From positions 51,719,514 through 51,783,513 of the forward strand of contig NC_045436.1 in the NCBI RefSeq assembly GCF_002776525.5: a DNA stretch of 64,000 bases. Direction: 5' to 3'. The position numbers and the translations under genes were made by a program. Of this stretch, positions 11,329 through 20,504 are shown in pieces; within the stretch, counting starts at the first letter, position 1, and each line of letters begins with the position of its first letter. This stretch comes from Piliocolobus tephrosceles (taxonomy: Eukaryota; Chordata; Mammalia; Primates; Cercopithecidae). The notes beneath the pieces are model-generated. The model was not told the origin of the DNA. It saw nothing but the letters and a program-made list of their open reading frames with translations, and did no database searches.

Positions 11329-13120
11329 CTGAGGGACACAGTGGGAAACAGCATTTTATAACGTTGCCAGTCAAAATGGTCCTCCCATCCTAGAATTAAA
11401 TATATACCATTCCATAAGAACCAGCATTTTGTTTACTTTATTATTCCTTCATTATGTTGAATATTTAGTATTCTTGCTAATGAGGGTTTTGGCAATTACC
11501 CTTACCAGTTTCTTTTCTTCTACTTTAATGTTAACTATCTTCTTAAGGTACTTATGGCCACATTAACTGATACTAAACCCCAGTGTATGTTATCATATCT
11601 CATGATACAGTGTAAACAATAGTTTAAGGTTGCCTTATTGGCAAATGATAAAAAAAAAAGTATTCTTTAAATTAGAAACCACTTCGAAAATAAAATAAGG
11701 CAAGAATATTTTCTTCATCCCAGTATACCTAGCAAGCCACTTCCCTTGTCAATGTCATCGATAAATTGTTTTATCTTTTGTGAGAGAAATTAAGTCTATC
11801 TTCATTTTCCATTAATTACTTAGGTATACTGCAACAGTATTTCCAGTTTCAACATGGGGATTTTCAAACGTATCCACCTTTTGTCTAGGTTTCATAATTA
11901 TTAGAAAGACATAGTGCCATTTGTTTTGCTCATAATATAAATCAGACTTTCTGACATTTCCTTTCATCTTTATATATCTGGTTTTCTTTTCATCTTCTGA
12001 CTAAGAGCAACTTGTAAATATTCCGGTTCCCTTTCCTTCTACAACACATTCTTGGCTAATTCCCCAGGGATTCCCTCGAGGTGCCTCCACTTTGGAATGA
12101 TTTACAATATTAGTCTTCCTTCTTTGCCAGTGACTCCACTATGCTGCCACATCTCCATCTAGTATGGGAAGTAGAGAGCTGTTCTGTTCAAGAATGATGA
12201 GCAAAGGAACAGTCAAAATACCCATTCCACTGGAGGAAAAAAATAAAATAAAATAAAATTTATTAGTCTACTGAAAAAAACACAAGCTGCTAGAGATTTT
12301 CAAAATTCCAGCCATACTGTTGAAATGACATTTCTTTGATTATGTATGAATCATCACTTTTGTAGAGGAAAAAAGGAGACATACATTGAGTATCACACTT
12401 TCTCTGAGATGATCTAATAGCTCAGTAATTCCTACAGCCTGTCAGTTCCTGCATTAGAAGTCTTCAGTTACACACAATGGATCATTTATCTCAGCCTTCA
12501 GATTGGGTGATTGTCAACAGGACCCTTGAGGTTTTCTGAGGTACCCCTGTGTAAATGAGAAACCTTTAGGTATTAAGGAAATCATCTTAATCATTAGAAG
12601 GGAAGCAAAGATTGAAAATTGACCCTTAGGAATGGCTAATGCAATAGATCTTTTGACTCTATAAATCTATGCTCATAGGCAGGCTGGCTGGCAGAACTCT
12701 CAAGAGAATGGTAGTAAACTTTTATTTCCTCATGACAAGGAATTACTGAAAAAGCATTGAAGCATGCAGCAGAAATTTTAGAATATTTTTGTGTCCAAGG
12801 GAAGCCATCTGTCTATTATAAAACCAAATAGTTAAAATATTTGAATTATGTATACATACATGTGTACATGCACACACACACACTATATTAATATATAGAT
12901 GATAGTAGCCAAGGGTGATTGTGTGATGCAGTATTTTTATGTTTTAAAAATTCAGTTGCATAAATTTTTAAATTCAATGACAGAGCCAAAAATTATTAAA
13001 ATAGAAATAAGAGAATTAGCTCACAGAACAGGTCCAGAACTCCAAATATAAGCATGAGGTAAAAAGTATAATTCTACCATTATAAAAGTGTATAAGATTT
13101 ACATTATAACTCTAAAAGTA
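11329..13120. other. Unique AT-rich sequence with small simple repeats
   Basis: An (AAAAT)n-like tract lies near 12238-12260 and a short (CA)n near 12870-12884. No gene or other repeat recognised. Confidence 0.5.
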
Positions 13121-13560
13121 CAGTAAGTTCTCACTTAACATCATTGATAGGTTCTTAAGTACTGCAATCTGAAGTGAAACAATGTATGATGAAACCAATT
13201 TTACTGTAGGCTAATTGATATAAACAAAATTAAGTTCCTATGGCATATATCTGGTCACAAAAATATCATCAAACTTTTAAATAAAGACCAAAACACTTTT
13301 AATATTAAACACTGAAATAAATGTGAGCTATACATACACTTAAGAAAGGTTAATAGAAACAAGCAAGATAATTATTCACCCAATTATCCCAGTTGTGGGT
13401 CTCTGGTGGCATCTTTGTTATGTGGGAGGAAATCAGCATAAAAACAAAATGAGTTTATGCACTAAATAATGGTTTGGAAAAATCATAACTAAACACGATT
13501 ACACACACACTTATATAACCATTTGTAAAATTAAAAAGATACTGTGTACTGATGTACAAC
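13121..13560 (+). mobile_element. Tigger-type DNA transposon, 5' part
   Basis: The left terminus CAGTAAGTTCTCACTTAAC follows a TA (13119-13120), as expected for a Tc1/mariner-type element. Internal matches to the Tigger consensus I recall include 'GTTCCTATGGCATAT', 'CTGGTCACAAAAATATCATC' and 'AATAAATGTGAGCTATACAT'. No inverted right terminus is found, so the copy is 3'-truncated or internally rearranged. The right limit is approximate. Confidence 0.65.
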
Positions 13561-13755
13561 ATACGATGTTTTCTACATCATGCTTGACCATCTTTCTGAT
13601 TTTCTAACAGGATATATTATATTCCATGTTATGGCTAAAATACAAATTTTTAATTTAATTGCTATCATGACAATTTAAATCATGTATATTTTTATGTTAA
13701 GAATTGGCCTATATTTAAAGTAAAGAGTATTTCAGATTTTGATACTGCCAAATTA

Positions 13756-14150
13756 TTAGGTTGATCCAAAAGTAATTGCATTTTTTTTTTTTTTTTTTGA
13801 TATGGTGTCTCACTCTACCACCCAGGCTGGAATGCAGTGGCAGGATCTCAGCTCACCGAAACCTCCGCTGCCCAGGTTCAAGCAATCCTGCCTCAACCTC
13901 CCGAGTAGCTGGGATTACAGGTGCCTGCCACCATGACCACCATGACCAGCTAATTTTTGTAGTGTTAGTAGAGATGGGGTTTCACCATGTTGATCACGCT
14001 GGTCTGAAACTCCTGACCTTAGGTGATCTGCCCGCCTTGACCTCCCAAAGTGCTGGGATTACAGGTGTGAGCCACCATGTCCAGTCCAATAATTGCTATT
14101 TTTTTCCACTAAAAGTAGACAAAACTGCAATCACTTTTGCATCAACCCAA
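13756..14150 (+). mobile_element. MADE1 (mariner-derived MITE) interrupted by an Alu
   Basis: The left terminus TTAGGTTGATCCAAAAGTAA and right terminus CACTTTTGCATCAACCCAA are inverted copies of the Hsmar1-type end. TA dinucleotides flank both sides (13754-13755, 14151-14152), the expected target duplication. Removing the Alu and its duplicated TAATTGC restores an element close to the roughly 80-bp MADE1 length. Confidence 0.9.
13780..14087 (-). mobile_element. Full-length Alu (S type) inside MADE1
   Basis: It starts with an oligo-T (A-tail complement, to about 13798) and runs through 'GTAGCTGGGATTACAGG' and 'TAGTAGAGATGGGGTTTCAC' to the 5'-end complement 'GTGAGCCACCATGTCCAG'. The flanking 7-bp direct repeat TAATTGC (13773-13779 and 14090-14096) is the probable target-site duplication. 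A 140-codon open frame at 13776-14198 reads through the antisense Alu and is not a gene. Confidence 0.92.
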
Positions 14151-15059
14151 TACTCTCCAATGAGGTTGCATGACTTCAGAAATGTATTAAATGGCTGAAT
14201 TCTACATATCCTCCTAATCACTTTGCATGATGGATTCTTTTTCACTTTTGCCAATCTGATACGTGATAAATATATCAAACATAATTATTTATACTTCTCA
14301 TATTATTATAAATGCTGGGGATCTTTATATGTTTACTTAATATTATGATTTTTCTATGAGTTATCTAAGTTTACACTTTCAAAATTGTTTAAAACTATTT
14401 ATTTAAAAATGAAACCCTGACTACCTGATTTTCGACATAAAATTTGACTGGGTATATATAGTGCTGCTGTTCCTTTACTACTGAAAATGGAGGAGAAAAA
14501 TTGACATTAGTTAGTTAGACTGGCGTTCATTTCTTAAAAAAAAAAAAACAAGCAAACATTTATTGGGCATGAAATCTTTCCTTAAGAAGGTATTGGGTCC
14601 CAAGTATACAGACACAAAGCACTCTAAACTGGAACTAGATAAGCCACTCTTGAAGAATTGCATCTTCAAATTAATTAAAGAAAAGTAACTATTTAATTCC
14701 CTGAATTGCATCATAAAACCTGAAGAGAAGCACAGTTTTCCCCATCTATTGATGTTCTGTGGAGATCGTTTGCAACAGGCAGATGCTGGGGCTGCCCTCT
14801 GCCTTCATGTTACCGCCTTCCAGCTTTCTCCTGTTTGTGTCACACACTGCCTCTTCTTTTGTCCTCCAACCTTCCCCTTATCATCAGATTACTGGGCCCT
14901 TTGGAAAACTCTAACTGTATATTAATGCATTCTTCACCACCCTACTATCCATTTATGCTTCTCCATTGCCCTTTGTATTCTAATAGCTCACATTCTAAGG
15001 ATTACCTTTCTGCTGAGGTCTATCATGGTTCTGTCATTCAAGTCTCTACCAAGAAATAT
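14151..15059. other. Unique AT-rich sequence
   Basis: No repeat recognised apart from a poly-A run at about 14536-14548. A 76-codon open frame at 14835-15065 is not supported. Confidence 0.5.
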
Positions 15060-15147
15060 CTTTAAATCTTCCAGACATGTTGATCATCTTACCTATTTAT
15101 CTTTACCAATCAAGTCACACTGACTATTTTCCTATCCAAAAATGTAG
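15060..15147 (+). repeat. Local duplication C, first copy
   Basis: An 88-bp segment starting CTTTAAATCTTCCAGACATG and ending CAAAAATGTAG recurs at 15809-15896 with four substitutions and no gap (about 95% identity). It is not a repeat family I recognise, so it looks like a locus-specific duplication. Confidence 0.9.
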
Positions 15148-15595
15148 GCATTTCATATTTTCATTAACAAAAAACCCCAGTTAATATATATTTTATTTCC
15201 TTATAACCAAGTATCTCTTCATATATCGCATCTCTTCATATATTGCACAGAAAGTGAATTATAACATTTCTAAGATCTCCCAAGTAGGTCTAATTGTGCT
15301 CTATATTCCCCTTTCCCAATTTCTCTACAGTAACTTTTAACAATATAACATTGATTGAAAAAAAAAGAAACTGTAGAAGATTGGATATACACTAGAATTT
15401 TGAAATTTGAATATTTTTGTCTGTACAATAGAATTTGAGAGGGAAAATACAGAAATTTTTATATTTCTGCTATTGCTATAAGATTATGTTTAGAAGTTTA
15501 AACATTTTTTCAATATATGAGTAATATCAAGGTAACATTGATTTTTAAAAGTTTAAAGCAAAAAGATAATCTAAAATAGCCTACCACTTAATCTT
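15148..15595. other. Unique AT-rich sequence
   Basis: No gene or repeat recognised. Confidence 0.5.
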
Positions 15596-15662
15596 ACATA
15601 ACTCTGGGTCCTCGTGTTCATGTTGTGGCAGTGATTTCCACTCCACAGGAAAAAGAGTGCTT
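15596..15662 (-). repeat. Local inverted duplication A, proximal copy
   Basis: This 67-bp segment is the reverse complement of 17632-17697, with two substitutions and one extra A. It starts ACATAACTCTGGG and ends GAGTGCTT. The two copies lie about 2 kb apart. Confidence 0.9.
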
Positions 15663-15808
15663 ACTATCATGCTGGTCTCAAACTCCTGACCTCAGGTGAT
15701 CTACCCGCCTTGACCTCCCAAAGCGCTGGGATTACAGGTGTGAGCCACCACGCCCAGCCCAATAATTGCTATTTGTCAGTGTGACTTGCTAGCAATAAGT
15801 GCTTACTA
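15656..15808 (+). repeat. Insert flanked by 11-bp direct repeats
   Basis: AGTGCTTACTA occurs at 15656-15666 and again at 15798-15808, bracketing about 131 bp that includes duplicated Alu/MADE1 sequence. Removing one repeat and the insert would join duplication A directly to duplication C. It resembles a target-site duplication, but the insert has no A-tail. Confidence 0.7.
15666..15774 (-). repeat. Local duplication B: copy of the Alu/MADE1 junction
   Basis: These 109 bp align without gaps to 13993-14101 with eight substitutions. The copy holds the 5' part of the antisense Alu and continues past the Alu 5' end into the MADE1-derived flank ('CAATAATTGCTATTT'). Sharing the flank as well as the Alu means the segment was copied from that locus and is not an independent Alu insertion. 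Confidence 0.85.
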
Positions 15809-15896
15809 CTTTAAATCTTCCAGACATGTTGGTCATCTTACCTATTTATCTTTACCAATCAAGTCATACTGACTGTTTTCCTATTCAAAAATGTAG
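15809..15896 (+). repeat. Local duplication C, second copy
   Basis: Second copy of the 88-bp unit described at 15060-15147. It directly follows the 11-bp direct repeat. Confidence 0.9.
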
Positions 15897-16014
15897 AGTA
15901 AGTAGAGTATTGTTCCTGATGATAAAATAGGCTCATAAAATCACCTGGTGTAACTCTTTCATTGTTACACAGATGAAACAAAGAAAGCCATGTTACCAAA
16001 ACACCAAGGGCTCA

Positions 16015-16800
16015 GTCTAGGTCCTGCTGCTCGCCACTCAGAAAGCCAATAACTGACACAATGAATGTTGCCCGAGAAGAGGCTTTAGTCGGGCAGATGA
16101 GGAGATGAGAGATCAGTCTCAAAACCATCTCTTCAGCCAACTAAAATTAGTTTATATAGCAAGAAAGAAATATAACAATGTATGGCAAGACAAGAATTGG
16201 AGAGAGATAAAGAAGATGGGTGTAGCAGGTGGTCGGTTAGGCAATCATGAAGGGTGAGGGGTTGATCTAATGTCTCATTGTCTAGACACAGTGATCTGGT
16301 AAATTCAGTTCCTTGATACTATCTGGAAAGCCTGTTGGTTGGTTTCCTGAGAAAGGAACTCGGACAAGACAAAAGTAACTTATTCAAATTTTAAGACTAG
16401 GGCAGTCAATTTCTATGCTTATTACAAAGAAACCATAAATGTCAATGGGGCAATTGGGCCAGTTTCAGCCAGAGTAGCTGGGGAAGGTTTTGTAAACAAG
16501 TGGAAGGTAAAAGGCTATGATGGGGGTACATGTTTATTTAAGTCCTTTAAGAAGCAGACACTAAGATGGAGTTAGAGGTTGAATAAAAGAAAGGATTTGT
16601 TGGAGAAAACACCGGTGAAGAAAGAAATGGGAGAGAGCCAGAAGAGGAGCTGGAAGAGACAGTGAGAACTATCAGATGGCAGTAACGGTCCGACAGCTGT
16701 GAAGAAGATTATGAAGGAAGGAAACTTAGATAAGTAGATTATTTTACGGAAGAAGAATTTTAAACAGTTTTGGTCAAGTTGATGGCAAGTACTAGGGCCA
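16015..16800. other. Possible LTR/ERV-derived region, family uncertain
   Basis: This purine-rich, less AT-biased stretch contains phrases such as 'GAATGTTGCCCGAGAAGAGG', 'TTTCCTGAGAAAGGAACTC' and 'AAGCAGACACTAAGATGGAG' that read like an old endogenous-retrovirus LTR or internal region. I cannot name the family, and no retroviral gene motif was found. Ends are approximate. Confidence 0.3.
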
Positions 16801-17232
16801 AAGTTATTTACCAGAGTGTTCTATAACTCCTAAAAATGGATCTGCCTTATCACCCTTGCCACTTTCAGCCCTTTGCCTAAGACTAGCCTATGGGAAGCAT
16901 GGCCTCTGTGTGAATTGATGGTGGATTCAAAGTACAGTATCTGGGGTCCTGTGTTAATTATGCTCTCCTCAACAGAAGATCTGAGTGGTGGTGCATCTTC
17001 ATGGTTGCTGGGAGGTGCCTCTCATTTTTATTGTATGTTGGAAAAGTATGAATCAAACAAGTCAAAGACAAAATAGCTAAAGTCAAAGCCTAGTTGGAAG
17101 ATTAGAGTTACATGAAATAATCCAATAATAAAGAAAGAGAAGTTAGGAACGCCAAGACTGAACATACAACAGGCATATGGACATACGGGGCAGCATGTGG
17201 TTACTACTCTGGACGTAAGAGTAAAGGAGACA
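16801..17232. other. Unique sequence, no gene seen
   Basis: Possibly continuing from the preceding ERV-like region. A 67-codon open frame at 16873-17076 has no recognisable feature. Confidence 0.4.
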
Positions 17233-17571
17233 TTTACAATGATCTCAGTTAAAGTTTATATGGGTGAACTTGCTTTTCTTTCAGAAGGTGGAATTCAATA
17301 AATAGAAGTAAGTAGTATTGTCACTATTGGGAGACTTTTAATGATTCCATTCCAAATGCAATCCAGACTGAAGTAACCTAATGAAGAATGATCCCTATCT
17401 AAATATTTTTATTTTGCCATTTAGTGAAATTGAGTTCTTTTCTCATTTATTTGGCTGTGATTTTGGAGTAGTCAAAAGTGATGGGACTGGCAGTAGAGCA
17501 GAAAAAGGAAGCAGCGGCCCAACATCGGTTCTAGGTATAAGTGGTAGTAAAATGGAGCTACAGTCAAATCT
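17233..17571 (+). repeat. Local direct duplication D, copy 1
   Basis: About 340 bp that recur at 18789-19133 with roughly 96% identity: about a dozen substitutions plus a small length difference where copy 2 has an extra ATCTAAAT-type unit. Both copies keep two 3' splice-site-like strings (GCTTTTCTTTCAG and TTTATTTTGCCATTTAG) and an open frame. Copy 1 loses homology after 'CAGTCAAATCT', and the frame stops two codons later. Confidence 0.95.
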
Positions 17572-17631
17572 TGAATGATTCTTCATAGTAATAAAAAAAG
17601 ATAGGTTCTTTTTATTCTTAACATGCTAATC

Positions 17632-17697
17632 AAGCACTCTTTTCCTGTGGAGTGGAAGTCACTGCCACAACATGAACACTAGGACCCAGAGTTATGT
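17632..17697 (+). repeat. Local inverted duplication A, distal copy
   Basis: Inverted partner of 15596-15662. It lies only 60 bp beyond the right breakpoint of duplication D copy 1, so two breakpoints cluster here. Confidence 0.9.
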
Positions 17698-18788
17698 TCA
17701 CAAGTTTAATTATTTTAAAAGACACCAAAACATCTGCGCTCTGCCATTTTACATTATATTAATTTAAGATGACAGCTTCTTTAACGAGACAATTTTTTTC
17801 TTCTGTTTTACTTGCATACTGCGCCCCCGTGGTAATTATTGTAGACATTATTTCACATGGGGTGTTCCACAGTTATTTAACACCTTATATCGCATTGGGA
17901 TTTCTGGATAAGAACTCATTAAATAAGTGAACAGAAGAAAATTGTGTCTGTAATAGTGGCAAAGAGCCATGGCTTACTCCTCCCAGGTGTTCAGAGAATT
18001 TGCTAGAACCTAATCCATCTTCAGAGGATAACTAACACAGGTTCAATGAAGGAAAACACTGACATGAAAGAATGCTATTTCAAATCATCATTAAAGATAA
18101 GATGAATTTCCTTATACAGATGAAATTTGTTTAAATAAATCTTCCCAAGGTTACTAAACAACATTCCTGGAGTGCTTACAATTTTGGGCTGATCCAGCTT
18201 CCTGGAGAGTCCAGTAAATGTTTTGAAAGATATCATTTAAAACATGTCATTTTATTATATTTCAGAATGTAATAGCAATGAAGGTACTCATAAACTGCAT
18301 TAGAACTGGCATTCATTTGGAGAAATTCGAGGGCCTTTTATGTCTAGGGAATGATATTTTTTGAACAAGAAATATGTTTACTCACATGTTTCCCTTTACT
18401 GGGATCTTTTATACATCTCAAGTTGTATGACTTCTTGTTGTCAATATCTGTGATGTTTTGAATCAATTTTTGTTGGAAGATCAGGAAAACAAAGTTTAAT
18501 TCATAATGATTGATTTTCTAAAGTTTCTTTTAAAGATGTTTCTCTGAAAAATAAGGCTTTACCATGACAGAGGTTAATTTGTATGAAAGGTGGTGATAGC
18601 CATGAAAAAAAGTAAAATTGTCTGATCAGAATATAGTCTGAAATAGTCTAAAAAATGAAATTTTGCAATTGTTTAGATTTGTATATCATGTAAACATATT
18701 TTAAATAATAAACCTTATTAAAATAAGCTTTAAAAAATCAGGTTAAGTTGCATATAAGGTTCAGCTATTGGGAACCTTAACTATAAGG
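17698..18788. other. Unique AT-rich sequence
   Basis: Separates the two D copies. No gene or repeat recognised. Confidence 0.5.
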
Positions 18789-19133
18789 TTTACAATGGTC
18801 TCAGTTAAAGTTTATATGGGTGAACCTGCTTTTCTTTCAGAAAGTGGAATTCAATAAATAGAAGTAAGTAGTATTGTCACTATTGGGAGACTTTTAATGA
18901 TTCCATTCTAAATGCAATGCAGACTGAAGTAACTTAATGAAGAATGATCCTATCTAAATATCTAAATATTTTTATTTTGCCATTTAGTGAAATCGAGTTC
19001 TTTTCTCATTTATTTGGCTGTGATTTTGGAGTAGTCAAAAGTGATGGGACTGGCAGTAGAGCAGAAAAGGGAAGCAGCGGCCCAACGTCAGTTCTAGGTG
19101 TAAGTGGTAGTAAAATGGAGCTACAGTCGAATC
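18789..19133 (+). repeat. Local direct duplication D, copy 2
   Basis: Second copy of the roughly 340-bp unit. The open frame that covers its right half continues past the duplicated part to a stop at 19202, unlike copy 1, so this copy is more likely the source. Confidence 0.95.
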
Positions 19134-19204
19134 TAACTATAAGTACTGGCAATGCCATAGCAGAACAGCACAGAGACAAGGCATTGAATAGGACGAGGGG
19201 ATAA
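18944..19204 (+). other. Unassigned 86-codon open frame overlapping duplication D
   Basis: Not recognised. The frame reads a low-complexity Ser/Gly/Thr-rich stretch (VVKSDGTGSRAEKGSSGPTS) followed by a hydrophilic C-terminus with AEQHRDKALNRTR. Within the duplicated part (from the codon after the TTTAG string) the copies differ at seven codons; six changes are third-position and silent and one is Ile to Val. At least four differences are CpG transitions, so CpG decay at wobble positions explains much of this pattern. It could be a dead exon or retrocopy fragment, or chance. Confidence 0.25.
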
Positions 19205-20084
19205 AAGTACTTTGGTTTTGAGGAATATAGTTTTATTACTTGCCTTACATTGAAGATATAAAGTAACATGTTATTGAAATTCTACTGTGAGCAGACATTT
19301 ATTTTTAAATCTTATAAATGAATCAAACATAAGGAAAAAAATGTTCTGCCTGGAAAAATGCCTAATACTGAGGCTCAGATGTGTATTTTCTGCCGCTTCA
19401 TTTTTTGACAATGCAGTACTTGAAATAGGGATGTGTGCTATTGTCAAGGGACATGTATCCTTGTCAGCCTCTTTTTTTGTCTTTTTTTAGTCTTCGCTGT
19501 GCCATGCTTGGCTACCAAAATGAAAACTGTAAAGAATTAGCTATTATTTGCCAAACCCCATGTGTTTTCCAATATTTAAAAAGAAAACGTTCCCAATTTT
19601 TATGACTCACCACTGTCAGCATTTATTAATTATATTTTGAGGCATATTTTTACAACTGAAGAATACAAAAAACCTGTGAATTTTATGAATAAAACTTCTG
19701 ATTCACCCACTTTTTAAAGCGCAACACTTGAAAAAGAAAAATAATATTTGTCTTAAAGAACTCTGCTCTTTCTTTTGGAAAAAAAGAGTCAACATTTCTG
19801 TTGCTAATTTTATTTTAAAACCGTATAGCATCCTATCATCGTTTTTAAATTCCTGGTTGAAGAGGTGCTGTGGGTTGAATTGTCATTGGCTAATAACATA
19901 CATTTTGAAATCAAAGTAAGCTAAAGGGTATTCCTCAGATATGTTCTGCTTTAGAACCTACAGAAGCAGTAATCTTTGCTAAAGATTACTGAGAACTCTG
20001 GGGATCAATAAGATGAAGGTTAAGGAAAATAATAATTGTATTTTGGAGTAGAAAGGCACAATATTTCTCTTATACTTTGTCATA
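19205..20084. other. Unique AT-rich sequence
   Basis: No repeat or gene recognised; short open frames here are AT-rich noise. Confidence 0.5.
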
Positions 20085-20150
20085 TATTAATTTAATAGAC
20101 ATTTGGTGAACTCTCACTAGGTTTCAGACACTGTGTAGGCACATTTTCTT
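20085..20150 (-). mobile_element. Possible L2/MIR 3' relic
   Basis: 'TTTGGTGAACTCTCACTAGG' followed by 'TTTCAGACACTGTGTAGGCA' resembles the inverted conserved end of L2/MIR (…gtgccaggcactgtgctagg…). Short and degraded. Confidence 0.4.
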
Positions 20151-20504
20151 GTAATGAAATTAAGATAATAAGACTGTATCTTGATTGGTAAATTTAGAGA
20201 TGATTGATATAATACATATGTAATAAATCATAAAAATTTATTTTTGATTGTAGCATTAAAGTAATTTTTTCTATATATGTTCAGAAATTGAATTGTTTTC
20301 ATTGTAAGTTTACTGCTTGATTTCTTAAGAATTAAGAATAACATTTTCTTTCCACTGAGCATAAAAAAGGGGAATAAAGAATAACATTTGTTATTTATCA
20401 TTTTCCTGAAGTTATATTCCATTTTGAGTATTATCATGTAGTCTCTACCAGTCATTACTGGCATACTACTACTTTTACAAAATAATAATAGAAAAAATAG
20501 AACC

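Noticed and set aside
13776..14198. 140-codon plus-strand open frame
   Set aside because: It reads through an antisense Alu (motifs like SAGITGVSHH are the usual Alu translation) and MADE1 flanks; not a gene.
15897..15912. Short similarity of AGTAAGTAGAGTATTGTT to 17306-17321 (AGTAAGTAGTATTGT) as a fifth templated copy
   Set aside because: Too short and gapped to separate from chance.
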